In this document: positions 46,940 to 56,544 of the stretch, in pieces
How the letters are laid out: every line of letters starts with the position of its first letter
How positions within the stretch are numbered: position 1 is the first letter of the stretch
Assembly (NCBI RefSeq): GCF_004028235.1
Contig: NZ_CP035037.1
Span: 2,542,001-2,606,000, forward strand
DNA: 64,000 nt
Source: Leucobacter muris
GTDB lineage: Bacteria; Actinomycetota; Actinomycetes; Actinomycetales; Microbacteriaceae
Direction of reading: 5' to 3'
The notes under the pieces: generated by a model
What the model was told of the DNA's origin: nothing
Seen by the model: only the letters and a program-made list of their open reading frames with translations
The model's database searches: none
Translations under genes and position numbers: made by a program

Positions 46940-47305
46940 GTGACCAGCACCTCCGACGTTCAGCCCACCCCCGCCGCCGCAACCCTGCAGCTCGTGCGCG
47001 GACTCTTCCACCTCGTCGCCGTCGCATCGGTGACCGTGTGGGGCTTCGTCGCCTGGCCGCTGCCGCTGCCGGGTCTACTCACCGGCTTTGGGTTCCTCGC
47101 GCTCTCGGTGCTGCTGTGGGCGCTGTTCCTCTCGCCGCGCCCCGTGCTGCGCACCGACCGCTTCGCGCAGGCCCTCTTCGAGCTGCTGCTGCTCGCGGCC
47201 GCCGTCGCGGCGCTGCTCGCGCTGGGCGTCTTCTGGGTCGCACCGGCGATCTACGGCGTGGCCGGCGCGGTGGTGGGCTACCTCGCCTCGAACCGCCGCG
47301 GCTAG
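46940..47305 (+). CDS. DUF2568 (YrdB-like) membrane protein
   Basis: A 121-residue protein with four predicted membrane helices. The family pattern is LRGLFHLVAVASVTVWGFVAWP, then the ALFLSPRPVLRTDRFAQALFELLLLAAAVAAL segment, and a C-terminal helix ending in YLASNRRG. The DUF2568/YrdB family is of unknown function. A GTG start is used. It stands alone, upstream of an XRE regulator gene on the same strand. Confidence 0.82.
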   Translation: MTSTSDVQPTPAAATLQLVRGLFHLVAVASVTVWGFVAWPLPLPGLLTGFGFLALSVLLWALFLSPRPVLRTDRFAQALFELLLLAAAVAALLALGVFWVAPAIYGVAGAVVGYLASNRRG

Positions 47306-47419
47306 ACGCGGCGCCCTCGCGCGACAACCTTGGCAGCGGCAGGGGCTATGCGATAGGTTACGAACTGGCTGCAGCCGCACAGCAGCCCGCTCTATCGATG
47401 CTGTTGGGAGTCGCCGAAC

Positions 47420-48031
47420 GTGGCAGATCATGGTCCGCACCAGGAGGGTGCCGCTGCCGCTTCAGACGAGCAGCGCTCGCTGGGGATCCGACTGCGCAAA
47501 CTGCGAAAGAGCAAGCAGCGGTCGCTCAAGAGCATCGCCGCGGATGCCCAGGTCTCCGAGAGTTTCCTCTCCCAGGTCGAACGCGGTCTCACGAGCCCGT
47601 CGATCGCGTCGCTCCGCCGCATCTGCCTGGCGCTCGGAGAGAACATGGGGGCGCTCTTCGCAGAGGAGTTCGATTCGAGCGAAGCCGACGACCGGCTCGT
47701 GCGAGTCGCAGACCGTCGCAGGATATTCAGACCCGACGGCAGCGCCGACTACCTCCTCACGCCGCCGCTCGCCCGACATCTGGAGATCCACCACAACGTC
47801 GTCGCGCCGGGTCGGACCTCGGGCCCCGAGCCCTACACCCACGAGGGCGAAGAGGAGTGCGTCCACGTGCTGGAGGGCTCGCTCCAGTTTCAGTGGAACG
47901 GCACGACCTACGACCTGCACTCGGGCGACGCGATCCTCATCGATCCGAAGGTCGGGCACTCCTTCGCCAACATCACCGACCGCAGCGCCGTAGTGATGTG
48001 GATCATCTCCCCCGCCCGAAGCGACATCTGA
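47420..48031 (+). CDS. XRE-family regulator with C-terminal cupin domain (first flanking regulator)
   Basis: A 203-residue transcription factor. The helix-turn-helix is RKLRKSKQRSLKSIAADAQVSESFLSQVERGLTSPSIASLRRICLALG (about 26-73). A cupin domain covers about 115-197, with HEGEEECVHVLEGSLQFQWNGTTYDLHSGDAILIDPKVGHSF. The His/Glu ligands could bind a metal or small ligand. This layout is typical of regulators of amino acid, polyamine or aldehyde catabolism. It converges on the TPP-enzyme gene, only 4 bases from its stop, and marks one end of the catabolic island. The other end carries a regulator of the same architecture. Confidence 0.9.
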   Translation: MADHGPHQEGAAAASDEQRSLGIRLRKLRKSKQRSLKSIAADAQVSESFLSQVERGLTSPSIASLRRICLALGENMGALFAEEFDSSEADDRLVRVADRRRIFRPDGSADYLLTPPLARHLEIHHNVVAPGRTSGPEPYTHEGEEECVHVLEGSLQFQWNGTTYDLHSGDAILIDPKVGHSFANITDRSAVVMWIISPARSDI

Positions 48032-48035
48032 TCCA

Positions 48036-49682
48036 TCACCGGCGCATGGTGCCGGTGACATCGACCTCGATGAGTGTCGGTTCGTTCTTCGCGAGCGCCC
48101 ACTCGAGCGCCTCGCGGAAGCCGATCTCGTTCATGCCGTCGGCGACGACGGATCGTGCTTCGATGCGGAACCCGCGGGCGAGCGACACGAAATCAGGAGC
48201 GGTGAAACTGACCCCCACGGGCGCGATGCCAGCACTGTCCATGCCGTCACGGATCTCCTGGTATCCGCCATTCGTGAACACGATGGTGACGACGGGCAGG
48301 CCGAGCTCCGCAGCGGTCGCGAGTTCCTGCACGCTGAAGAGCATCCCGCCCTCACCGGTGATCGCCACGACCCGATCCACCTCTCCGGTGAGAACGGCCC
48401 CGATCGCCGCGGGGATCGCGTACCCGAGCGTGCCGTAGCCCGCGGGGTAGAGGAAGCGGTTGGGCCTCTGAGCCTTCCAATAAGTCGCCGTACCGAAGTA
48501 GGTCACCTGCGACGAGTCGCCCGCGATCGCGACGTCGAGGGGATCGGTGAGGTCCTGCACATGCTCGTGAAATCTTCGGTAGCCATCCCCATAGGCGGCG
48601 AGGTCGGCGGCGACAGCCTCCAGGTCCGCGGCATCCCACGCATTCGAAGCGGATCCCGCACCCCGCCGTTCCGCTACCGCAGCGGCAAGTCTCGGCATGA
48701 CGAGTTCCGAGCGTCCGAGCAGCGGAAACGGGGCCCGGGCGTTCGCGTGCATCATCTGCGCGTCGACATCCACCCGGATCATCGTCTCGCCCAGCGCGGG
48801 GCAGGGCCCCCAGAACTCGGAGCTCCCGAGATCGGACCCGACGACGAGCACCGCGTCGGATCGCTCGAGCATCTGCTTCGCCGCGTTCACGCGAAGCGAC
48901 ACCCCGAGCGACAGCGGGTGCGTCTCGTCGAGCACCCCCTTCGCGTTCGCGGTCGTCACCACGGGCGCCCCCAGCGCTTCCGCGATCTGGCGCACCGAGC
49001 CCGCTGCTTCAGGATTGGCGCCGCCTCGCCCCGCGACGATCACGGGGCGTTCGGCTTCGACGAGCCGCTGCGCTGCTCGATTGATCTCCGCCTGGGCGGG
49101 CCAGCCGCTCCCCGTGTCGAACGCCGGAAGCTCGCCGGAGATCAGTTCCTCCTCCGCGGTGAAACGATCGAAGGGCACCTCGAGGTAGGCCGGCAGGGGG
49201 CGCTCTGTCTGCCAGGATCGCGCGACTTCGTCGATGAACGAGACGGCTGCGGCTCCACTCTGCGCCCGGCGGCTGCGCACGAGCCGGCTCATGAGCCCCA
49301 GCTGCGACGGCAGATCGTGCAGCCAGCCCGCTCTTCCGTCCGCGCCGCCCTCCGGGATCCCGGGGGCGATCGCCAGCACCGGCACCGACGCTGCGAGCGA
49401 CGTGGCGAGGGCGGTGATGAGGTTCGTGATTCCGGGTCCCGTCGTCGTGACCACCACAGCGGGTCTGCTGCTGACCCGGGAGTAGGCGTCGGCCGCGTAA
49501 CCGAGCCCCTGCTCGTGATGGGCGGATATCACCTCGATGCCGGCCGTGCCGAGCGAGCGGAAGAGCTCGAGGTTGTGCGTACCGGGGATGCCGAACACGT
49601 GTTCCACGCCGTACTGCGTGAGCCGGCGGGCGATCGCATCGGCAAGGGTGACGGTGTCGACCGGGGATTCGCTACGGAGCAT
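48036..49682 (-). CDS. Thiamine-pyrophosphate-dependent enzyme (acetolactate synthase/decarboxylase type)
   Basis: The 548-residue product belongs to the TPP enzyme family that includes acetolactate synthase and benzoylformate decarboxylase. The activating Glu is E57 in ISAHHEQGLGYAADAYSR. The central domain starts near AAQRLVEAERPVIVAGRGG. The cofactor motif is ITGEGGMLFSVQELATAAELGLPVVTIVFTNGGY, with GEG in place of GDG. No FAD-specific signature or small regulatory subunit gene is visible, so branched-chain synthesis is unlikely. It is the last gene of the island and would process a 2-oxo acid or a related intermediate. Confidence 0.87.
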   Translation of the reverse strand: MLRSESPVDTVTLADAIARRLTQYGVEHVFGIPGTHNLELFRSLGTAGIEVISAHHEQGLGYAADAYSRVSSRPAVVVTTTGPGITNLITALATSLAASVPVLAIAPGIPEGGADGRAGWLHDLPSQLGLMSRLVRSRRAQSGAAAVSFIDEVARSWQTERPLPAYLEVPFDRFTAEEELISGELPAFDTGSGWPAQAEINRAAQRLVEAERPVIVAGRGGANPEAAGSVRQIAEALGAPVVTTANAKGVLDETHPLSLGVSLRVNAAKQMLERSDAVLVVGSDLGSSEFWGPCPALGETMIRVDVDAQMMHANARAPFPLLGRSELVMPRLAAAVAERRGAGSASNAWDAADLEAVAADLAAYGDGYRRFHEHVQDLTDPLDVAIAGDSSQVTYFGTATYWKAQRPNRFLYPAGYGTLGYAIPAAIGAVLTGEVDRVVAITGEGGMLFSVQELATAAELGLPVVTIVFTNGGYQEIRDGMDSAGIAPVGVSFTAPDFVSLARGFRIEARSVVADGMNEIGFREALEWALAKNEPTLIEVDVTGTMRR

Positions 49683-49694
49683 CGAGTATCGTCC

Positions 49695-51320
49695 TCACTG
49701 GGCCGGAATCGGTGTCGGGGTGCCGACGGCGAACGAGCCGTGCAGCACGTCGCCACCGACCACGGTGGCAAGGGTCGCGACCTGGTCGAACTTCTCGGGG
49801 TCGATCGCGAACGGATCTCGATCGATGATCGCCAGGTCGGCGAGGAGCCCCGGTGCGATGCGGCCCTTCCGCGTCTCCTGCTTGGTCGCGTAGGCGGCGT
49901 CGACCGTGAATGCGCGCAGCGCCGTCTCCACGTCCACGGTCTCTGCGGGATTGACCTCGACCCCGTTCTTGTTCTGCAGCTGCAGCATGCACCGCATGGT
50001 GAACCACGGATTCGTGGTGAACGGCTGAGCTCCGGCGGTATCGGAATTGCCCGGGATGCGACCCTGAATCCGCTCGAGCGTCCGCAGCGCGTACTTCGCG
50101 GCCCCGGACGGCTGTCGTCGGGCCGGATCGTCGGGCTCGGCGAATACGAATCCCGGGTTCGGCACTGCGAGTCCCCCCGCCGCGACAAGACGCTCGAGGT
50201 TGACGGTGCCGAAGCTCTCGTTGAAGAAGTGCTCGATGCGCAGACGATGGTCGAGATCCGGGAACACCTGGTGCACTCGCTCCACCGCGGATACCGCGAT
50301 CTCCTGCGCGAGGTCGCCTATCGCGTGCGTGCACACCTGCATGCCGGCCCGCACCGCGGTGACGAGCTCGTCGACGAGAGTCGGGTAGAGCCGCGTGAGC
50401 AGCCCCCACCCGTCGGCCGGCCCGGAGAGATCGTCGGTGCGGAAGGCGCCGTCACGGCCGCCGTCCATGAAGATCTTGATGCCCTGCACCCAGTAGCGGT
50501 CGTCGCCCAGCTGCCCGCCGAGCACCTGCATCACGCGCTGCGAGGTCTCGACGAGCGGCTGGTGACCCGGCTTCGCGGTGAGCAGCACGCCGAGGCGCGG
50601 GATCTCGCGCTCATTCGCAAGCTCCTGCATGGCGCGCAAACCGTCCGCGGTGCAGCCGATCTCGTGCACTGTGGTGACGCCGTTCTTCAAGAACAGCTCA
50701 CGCAGCGACTCGCGGATCGCCGGGGCGAGGCGATCTCGCGAGTACGCGGGGATCGCGAGCAGATCCCACGCCTCCTCGAGCACACCGTTGAGGCGCCCCT
50801 CGGCATCGCGTTGAATGCGCACGCCCGGCCCGACGGCGGTGCCCGCATCGATTCCGCTCGCGTCGAGCGCGGCCTGATTGACCACATACTTGTGCATCGT
50901 CCATCGCACCGCGGCCGGGCGATCCGGGAACGCGGCGTCCAACTGCTCCTTGCTCGGCAGGTTCTGGCCGAAGGTGCCCTGGCCGATCACCCAGTCCTCG
51001 GCGGAGAGGCCCGCCGAGCGTTCCACGAGGCGTGCCACGATCGCGGCGGGAGCGGTGAGGTCCCGCACGTCGATCCAGAAGTGCCGTGAGAGCGCGATCA
51101 TCTCGACGTGCGTGTGCGCGTCGATGAAGCCGGGGAGCACCGAGGCTCCCCCGAGATCGTGTTCGGGCGCATCCGCCGCAGCCGCACGCACCTCGGCGAG
51201 GCTGCCCACCGCGAGGATCTCCCCGGCTGAGACGGCGATCGCCTCGGCACGGGGACGCTCCTCGTCCATGGTGATGACGCGGCAGTTCCGCAGGATGTAC
51301 GCATCGGTGCCGGCGGTCAT
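49695..51320 (-). CDS. YtcJ-type amidohydrolase
   Basis: The 541-residue product is a metal-dependent hydrolase of the YtcJ-like amidohydrolase branch. It shows GFIDAHTHVEM (HxH), IFMDGGRDGAF in place of the bridging Lys segment, CTHAIGDLAQE, RIEHFF and the late NSDTAGAQPF with Asp. The C-terminal RKGRIAPGLLADLAIIDRDPF closes the barrel-sandwich. The ATG overlaps the stop of the FAD monooxygenase gene, so they act together. It lies 12 bases upstream of the TPP-enzyme gene. The substrate is probably an amide or N-acyl compound. Confidence 0.87.
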   Translation of the reverse strand: MTAGTDAYILRNCRVITMDEERPRAEAIAVSAGEILAVGSLAEVRAAAADAPEHDLGGASVLPGFIDAHTHVEMIALSRHFWIDVRDLTAPAAIVARLVERSAGLSAEDWVIGQGTFGQNLPSKEQLDAAFPDRPAAVRWTMHKYVVNQAALDASGIDAGTAVGPGVRIQRDAEGRLNGVLEEAWDLLAIPAYSRDRLAPAIRESLRELFLKNGVTTVHEIGCTADGLRAMQELANEREIPRLGVLLTAKPGHQPLVETSQRVMQVLGGQLGDDRYWVQGIKIFMDGGRDGAFRTDDLSGPADGWGLLTRLYPTLVDELVTAVRAGMQVCTHAIGDLAQEIAVSAVERVHQVFPDLDHRLRIEHFFNESFGTVNLERLVAAGGLAVPNPGFVFAEPDDPARRQPSGAAKYALRTLERIQGRIPGNSDTAGAQPFTTNPWFTMRCMLQLQNKNGVEVNPAETVDVETALRAFTVDAAYATKQETRKGRIAPGLLADLAIIDRDPFAIDPEKFDQVATLATVVGGDVLHGSFAVGTPTPIPAQ

Positions 51321-52474
51321 GGCCGCGGATCCCCGATGGCGTGGTTGCCGAGTTCGCGCGGCTCGACGCGGCCGCCGCGCCAGTAGAACTCCCACGGCTT
51401 GCTGAGCGTCTTCGAGTGGGAGATCGCCGAGAAGAGCTTCGAGCGGAGCGGCGTGAGGGGTCGCGGCCACTTGTAGTTGAGGATGTCATAGGCGGTGGTC
51501 AGCCCCTGCACCATGTTGATGCGCGGGCGCGTCGACATCTCCCAGTCGTGCAGCGCGTCGCGCACATCGTCTTCGGCGGCCAGGCACTCTGCCAGCTCCC
51601 ATGCGGCGCAGATCGCCACGCCGGCGCCTTGACCGAAGTTCGGCGGTTGCGCGTGCGCCGCGTCGCCGATGATGGCGACGTTGCCTTTCACCCACCTGTC
51701 GCAGTAGACGACCTCGTGGCGGTGATGGACCGACATCTCGGGGGTGACCGCGTCGAAGTACTGGGCGAGGTGCGGGAAGTGCCGCTTCCAGTACGCCTTG
51801 TCCAGGGGTACGCGGGTGGCGCGGCGATCCTTCTCGGGACCGATGATGAACATGTAGGTGTACTCGTCGGAACAGGGGGCGATGCCCACCCGCAGCTGGC
51901 CCGACCAGTGCTCGGTGCTGTAGGCGCCCTCGTTGGGGTGCTTGGGAACGAGCACGCGAGTGGCGCCGTCACCGAGACCCACCTTGAGGCGTGCGAGCTG
52001 CAGCGAGTCGCGCACGCGCGAGTGGAGGCCGTCGGCGCCGATCACGAGGTCGGCCTCGACGCGTTCGCCGTCGGCGAAGAGCAGCGCACCCTTGGGATCC
52101 GCTCCCACCACGCGGCGCCCGGTATGCACCTTGGCGCCCAGCTCGAGGGCCTTATCGCGCAGCGCGTTGTGCAGTTCGGAGCGGAGCGCGACGACGAGGC
52201 GCTCGCCGCTCACGTCGCGGCTGGTGACGATCGCCCGATCCTGATCGACGATGCGGGCGGCGTCGATGCGCACGCCTACCTGCTGGATGCGCTCGCTGAG
52301 CTCGAGCTCGTCGAGCACGTCGAATATGTTCTCCTTGATGTAGATGCCCGCACCGATCTCGCGCAGGTTGTCTCCCTGCTCGTAGACATCGACGTCGAAG
52401 CCGAACTTCGCGAACGAGGCGGCGGCTGCAAGCCCTGCGATGCCGCCGCCCGCGACGGCGATGTGTTTCGTCAT
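51317..52474 (-). CDS. FAD-dependent monooxygenase (salicylate hydroxylase-like)
   Basis: The 385-residue product is a class A flavoprotein hydroxylase. The FAD motif is IAVAGGGIAGLAAAASFAKFGFDVDVYEQ at 5-33. The central motif is DLVIGADGLHSRVRDSL, and the second FAD motif is VAIIGDAAHAQPPNFGQGAGVAICAAWELA. Such enzymes hydroxylate aromatic or other cyclic substrates with NAD(P)H and oxygen. It is encoded between the importer ATPase and the amidohydrolase, overlapping the latter. This suggests successive steps on the same imported compound. Confidence 0.9.
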   Translation of the reverse strand: MTKHIAVAGGGIAGLAAAASFAKFGFDVDVYEQGDNLREIGAGIYIKENIFDVLDELELSERIQQVGVRIDAARIVDQDRAIVTSRDVSGERLVVALRSELHNALRDKALELGAKVHTGRRVVGADPKGALLFADGERVEADLVIGADGLHSRVRDSLQLARLKVGLGDGATRVLVPKHPNEGAYSTEHWSGQLRVGIAPCSDEYTYMFIIGPEKDRRATRVPLDKAYWKRHFPHLAQYFDAVTPEMSVHHRHEVVYCDRWVKGNVAIIGDAAHAQPPNFGQGAGVAICAAWELAECLAAEDDVRDALHDWEMSTRPRINMVQGLTTAYDILNYKWPRPLTPLRSKLFSAISHSKTLSKPWEFYWRGGRVEPRELGNHAIGDPRP

Positions 52475-52557
52475 TGTCTTCTCTCTCCTCTGAATGGTCT
52501 TCTGAACCCCGGCGAATCCGGGGTGTCGTGGTGGCTCGAACCGGGAAACCGGTCTCC

Positions 52558-53640
52558 TCAGTCGGCCATGACGGTGATGTCGGCCACCGCCAGGTGCACA
52601 GGCACCGTCTCACCGAGACTCACGCTGCTGCCGCTCCCCAGCGCGCGCCGCACGACGACTCCTCCGGTACCGGGAATCGCCAACTCGAGTTGCTCGTTCT
52701 CGCCGAGCAGGTTGACCTCCTCGACCGTGCCCTGCAACTGGAAACCGGGGGTGCCCTTCGGAAGCTCCCCGATCCTCGTCAATGCCGGACGCGCGGCCAG
52801 CTTCACCTCTCCGCTCAGGGCCGACTCCACCTGCGCGGCCTGCGAGAAGGCCCGGAGCACGCCGCCCGAGAGTTCGCCCTCGAAGATGTTCGAGTCCGAG
52901 AAGAACTTGGCGACGAAGGAGTTGGGCGGATTCCTGAACAGCTGCATCGGGGTGTCGAGGCCGGCGAAGTTCCCCTGGCTCATGATCGCGACCCGGTCGG
53001 AGAGCACGAGCGCCTCCTCCTGATCGTGGGTCACGTAGATCACAGTCGTGCCGATCTGGCGGTGCACGCGCTTGATCTCGGTTTCCATCTGCAGCCGCAG
53101 ACTGCGGTCGAGCGCGCCGAGCGGCTCGTCCATGAGCAGGATCTCGGGTTCGTACGCGAGCGCTCTGGCAAGGGCGACGCGCTGCTGCTGCCCGCCCGAG
53201 AGCTGCGCAGGCTTGCGATCGCGCAGATGCTCGAGGCCCACGATCTCGAGCATCTCGGCCACACGGCGATCACGCTTGGGGCCGCGCACCTTGCGCACGT
53301 TCAATCCGTAAGCGACGTTGTCGGCGACGGTCATGTGCGGGAAGAGCGCGTAGTTCTGGAACACCATGCCGAGCTGGCGCTCCGATGGCGTGAGGCTCCG
53401 CAGATCGGTGTCTCCGATGCGCATCTCGCCGCTCGTCACGTTCTCGAAACCGGCGATGATCCGCAGCAGCGTTGTCTTGCCCGAGCCGGAAGGGCCGAGC
53501 AGGGTGAGGAACTCACCGTCGCTGACGTCGAGGTCCAGTGCTTTCAGCACCTCGGTATCACCGAAGTTCTTGACCAGCCTGCGGATGTGCAGCTTCACGT
53601 CCACCGCCTGGTCAGCGATCGTTCCGCGCGCAGCAGTCAT
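52558..53640 (-). CDS. Polyamine-type ABC importer ATPase
   Basis: The 360-residue ATPase is of the PotA/MalK kind. It has Walker [19 protein letters not shown], the Q-loop in MVFQNYALFPHMTVADNVAYGL, signature [15 protein letters not shown], Walker B ILLMDEPLGALD and the switch His in YVTHDQEEAL. A TOBE-type domain follows at about 280-358. Its ATG overlaps the stop of the permease gene upstream. It is the only ATPase of this importer in the window. Confidence 0.94.
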   Translation of the reverse strand: MTAARGTIADQAVDVKLHIRRLVKNFGDTEVLKALDLDVSDGEFLTLLGPSGSGKTTLLRIIAGFENVTSGEMRIGDTDLRSLTPSERQLGMVFQNYALFPHMTVADNVAYGLNVRKVRGPKRDRRVAEMLEIVGLEHLRDRKPAQLSGGQQQRVALARALAYEPEILLMDEPLGALDRSLRLQMETEIKRVHRQIGTTVIYVTHDQEEALVLSDRVAIMSQGNFAGLDTPMQLFRNPPNSFVAKFFSDSNIFEGELSGGVLRAFSQAAQVESALSGEVKLAARPALTRIGELPKGTPGFQLQGTVEEVNLLGENEQLELAIPGTGGVVVRRALGSGSSVSLGETVPVHLAVADITVMAD

Positions 53641-54464
53641 TTCTTTCCCTTTCGAAGCGTGGTGGCGAGCAGCATCAGCGCGGTCGTCACGAACATGAGC
53701 AGAGTGGCGATCGCGGTGATCGCGGGGTCGACGGCGTACTGCACCGAATCGAAGATGTACTTGGGCAGCGTCACGAGCCCGACTCCGCCGAGGAAGGTGA
53801 TGAGCACCGCTTCATCGAAGCTGGTGATGAACCCCATCAGGAAGCCGGCGAGCAGCGAGGGCATCAGCAACCGGAGCGTGATCGTGAGCCAGGCCTTGAG
53901 CCGGGAGGCGCCCATCGTCATCGCGGCGAGCTCGAGATCCGGTGCGATCTGTTCGAGTGACGTCGAGAGCACGATCACCACGAGCGGCAGCGCATATACC
54001 GAGTGGGCGAGGATCACGCCGACCTTCTCTCCGAGCAGCCCGAGCTGCGCGAACACGCCGTACAGGCCGACGGCGTAGGCGGCGACCGGAATCACGAGGG
54101 GCGCGATCGCGGAGCCCTCGAACAGGCCCTTGCCCGGGAGCGTACTGCGCTTGAGTGCGAAGACGAGCGGTAGCGCGACGAGCAGTGCGAGCGCACCGGC
54201 CCAGAGGCCGATCTCGATCGAGAGCATCGTCGGCCGGCCCCAGGTGCCTGAGGTGAAGACCTCGACGTACCGTTCGAACCCCCACCGCTTCGGCGGGAAC
54301 GAGATCCTCGCGTCGTTGGCGAACGACATCACGACGATCGCGAGCGCCGGGGCGAGCAGGAACACCAGGCCGATGAGCGCGACGACCCTGCCGAGCCACC
54401 TGCTGATCTGGTCGATGACGCGCGGAGCGCGACGCAGGCTGTGACGTGTGGTTGCAGCGCTCAT
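53637..54464 (-). CDS. Polyamine-type ABC importer permease (PotC type)
   Basis: The 275-residue permease has six membrane helices. The coupling motif is LELAAMTMGASRLKAWLTITLRLLMPSLLAGFLMGFITSFDEAVLITFL, characteristic of PotC. The start ATG overlaps the stop of the second permease gene (ATGA). It ends in LRKGKK. Confidence 0.92.
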   Translation of the reverse strand: MSAATTRHSLRRAPRVIDQISRWLGRVVALIGLVFLLAPALAIVVMSFANDARISFPPKRWGFERYVEVFTSGTWGRPTMLSIEIGLWAGALALLVALPLVFALKRSTLPGKGLFEGSAIAPLVIPVAAYAVGLYGVFAQLGLLGEKVGVILAHSVYALPLVVIVLSTSLEQIAPDLELAAMTMGASRLKAWLTITLRLLMPSLLAGFLMGFITSFDEAVLITFLGGVGLVTLPKYIFDSVQYAVDPAITAIATLLMFVTTALMLLATTLRKGKK

Positions 54465-55372
54465 CCTCCGAGTCCTCCCTTCAGCGCTCGGGCGCCGACC
54501 GCGCGCAGCGTCACGAGCAGCACGACGAGCGCGGTCACGAGCAGCACGACGGACGACGCGGCGGCTCGCGGGTAGTTGAAGAAGCTGAAGATGTCGTCGC
54601 CGATCACCGAGGCCATGAACGGCACCTGCGCGCCGCCCAGCAGCACCGGGGTGATGTAGAAGCCGATGCTGATCGCGAACACGATGGCTGCGGCGGCGGC
54701 GAGACCCGGCATCACATTGGGCAGCCAGATCTTCAGCATCGCGCCGGTGCGCGAAGAACCGAGGATCCTCGATGAATTGAGGAGCTCCCGATTGAAGCCG
54801 GAGATCGTGGGATACATCGCGAGCACCGCGTAGGGCAGCATCGTGTAGGTCATGCCGAGCACCACGGCGAAAGGCGTGTAGAGCAGCGACAGCGGTTGAT
54901 CTATCACGCCGATCGAGATCAGGAGCGAGTTGATCACGCCGTTCTTGGCCAGCAGTACCGCCCAGGCGTAGGTCTTGACGATCACCCCCATCCAGAACGG
55001 CAGCAGAATCGCAGCCCACACGAGGCCCTTCACCCACGCGCGCTGCGGAGTGGCGAGGATCCAGGCGAGCGTACCGCCGATCACCAGGCATAGCGCCGTC
55101 ACGATGACCGACATCACCAGGGTGTTGACCATCGAGTTGCGGATCGCACCGGAGAGGAACACCGCGGCGAAGTTGGAGAATCCCCCCTCGCCCTGGGTGA
55201 AGGCGTCGACGGTCAGTTTCACCAGGGGGTACACCACGAAGAGGAGAACGAGGATGACGAGCGGAATCACCATCAGGATCGCCGTCGGTCTCGGCAGGCT
55301 CGCCGACCACGGTCTCCTCTTCCGACCTCCGCTCACGGTGGCCAGAAGCTGAGTGCTGCTGGGGTTGGACAT
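54461..55372 (-). CDS. Polyamine-type ABC importer permease (PotB type)
   Basis: The 303-residue permease has a cytoplasmic N-terminus rich in Ser and Arg and six helices. The PotB-like segments are FNRELLNSSRILGSSRTGAMLKIWLPNVMPGLAAAAAIVFAISIGFYITPVLLGG. It is encoded 30 bases after the binding-protein gene and overlaps the PotC gene. Confidence 0.92.
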   Translation of the reverse strand: MSNPSSTQLLATVSGGRKRRPWSASLPRPTAILMVIPLVILVLLFVVYPLVKLTVDAFTQGEGGFSNFAAVFLSGAIRNSMVNTLVMSVIVTALCLVIGGTLAWILATPQRAWVKGLVWAAILLPFWMGVIVKTYAWAVLLAKNGVINSLLISIGVIDQPLSLLYTPFAVVLGMTYTMLPYAVLAMYPTISGFNRELLNSSRILGSSRTGAMLKIWLPNVMPGLAAAAAIVFAISIGFYITPVLLGGAQVPFMASVIGDDIFSFFNYPRAAASSVVLLVTALVVLLVTLRAVGARALKGGLGG

Positions 55373-55402
55373 ACTCGTTCTCCTCTCCTTCGCGCGCCCG
55401 GA

Positions 55403-56515
55403 TCAGCCGCGGAGGAACTCCTGCCAGCGGTCGTTCACTTCCTGGTAGTTCTCGACGTACCAGTTGAAGTTCATGCCGCCCAGCAACTCGCGGTTGGCCG
55501 GGAAGTCGGCGAGCGTCTCGGCGACCTCGGGCTCGATGTAGTCGAACGAATCGGGGTTCGGCACCGAGTAGCCGAGCGCCTGCCCCCAATTCGCAGCGGC
55601 CTCGGGGTGCGTTGCGATCCACTCGACGAACTCCCACGCGGCCTCCGAGTCCTCAGAGCCCTCGACGACGTTCCAGAAGCCGGGGTTGTAGAGCCCGCCC
55701 TCCCAGTTGATCTCGAGGTTCTCCATGTCCTCCGCCACGGCGTACGAGCGACCGCTGTAGCCGAAGCCCATGTCGACCTCGTTGGTCGAGAGCACCTGCA
55801 TGAACTGGTCGCCGCTGTTCCACCAGGTGCCGCCGGCGGCTTTGAATTCCTCCAGCTTCGCGAACGCGCGCTCCATATCGATCTCGTGAGTGGCGAGATC
55901 GGCCACATCCACGCCGGAGGCGACCTCAGCGAGGCTCAGATTCACCAGCGGCGAGGTTGAGATGCTGGTGCGGGATCCCGGGAACTGCTCGGTATCGAAC
56001 ATCTCCGTGGTGTTCTGCGGGCAGACCTGCGCGGCAGCCGCGTTGCAGGCGGTGATGTATCCGAGGATCGACCAGGTGATGCCGAAGTCGGTGACGGCGT
56101 CCTCCGGCAGCACCTCGGAGATGCGTTCCCTCACGTCGTCCGGCATCTTCTCGATGAGACCCTTGTCGTACGCGATGTACGCGTCGGGCGCCGAAGTCGA
56201 GTCGAGCAGATCCCACTCGATGTTGTTCGCCTGCTGCTGCGCTTCCAGGCTGGCGACGTACTTGCCCGGAGCATCGACGATCTGCACATCGTAGCCGGTC
56301 TCCTCCACGAACGGGTCCACGAGGAACTCCTGCGTGGCAGAGGTGAAGGGGTCGCCCCAGCTCGCGATGACGAGTGACGGATTCTCTCCGTTATCGGCTC
56401 CGCCGTCGGAGGTTCCGCCCCCGCTGGAGCAGGACACGAGACCGAGGGATGCGGCCAGGCCGAGTGCGACCACTCCGCCGAGCCCCAGCCGACGTTGAAT
56501 CTTCTTTGATTTCAT
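55403..56515 (-). CDS. Polyamine-type ABC importer substrate-binding lipoprotein
   Basis: The 370-residue protein is a PotD-like extracellular receptor with a lipobox LGLVSC (Cys29). It has the family start PSLVIASWGDPFTSATQEFLVDPFVEETGYDVQIVDAPG and the C-terminal AWEFVEWIATHPEAAANWGQALGYSVPN. It is the first structural gene of the island, directly after the regulator gene at 56545. PotD-type receptors also bind opines, putrescine, phosphonates or thiamine relatives, so the ligand here is open. Confidence 0.92.
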   Translation of the reverse strand: MKSKKIQRRLGLGGVVALGLAASLGLVSCSSGGGTSDGGADNGENPSLVIASWGDPFTSATQEFLVDPFVEETGYDVQIVDAPGKYVASLEAQQQANNIEWDLLDSTSAPDAYIAYDKGLIEKMPDDVRERISEVLPEDAVTDFGITWSILGYITACNAAAAQVCPQNTTEMFDTEQFPGSRTSISTSPLVNLSLAEVASGVDVADLATHEIDMERAFAKLEEFKAAGGTWWNSGDQFMQVLSTNEVDMGFGYSGRSYAVAEDMENLEINWEGGLYNPGFWNVVEGSEDSEAAWEFVEWIATHPEAAANWGQALGYSVPNPDSFDYIEPEVAETLADFPANRELLGGMNFNWYVENYQEVNDRWQEFLRG

Positions 56516-56544
56516 TACGCTTCACGCCTTTCTTGATCTTTTTG

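Noticed and set aside
48036..49682. Assignment as acetolactate synthase for branched-chain amino acids
   Set aside because: There is no small subunit gene or ilv neighbour, the GDG motif is GEG, and the context is a catabolic cluster.
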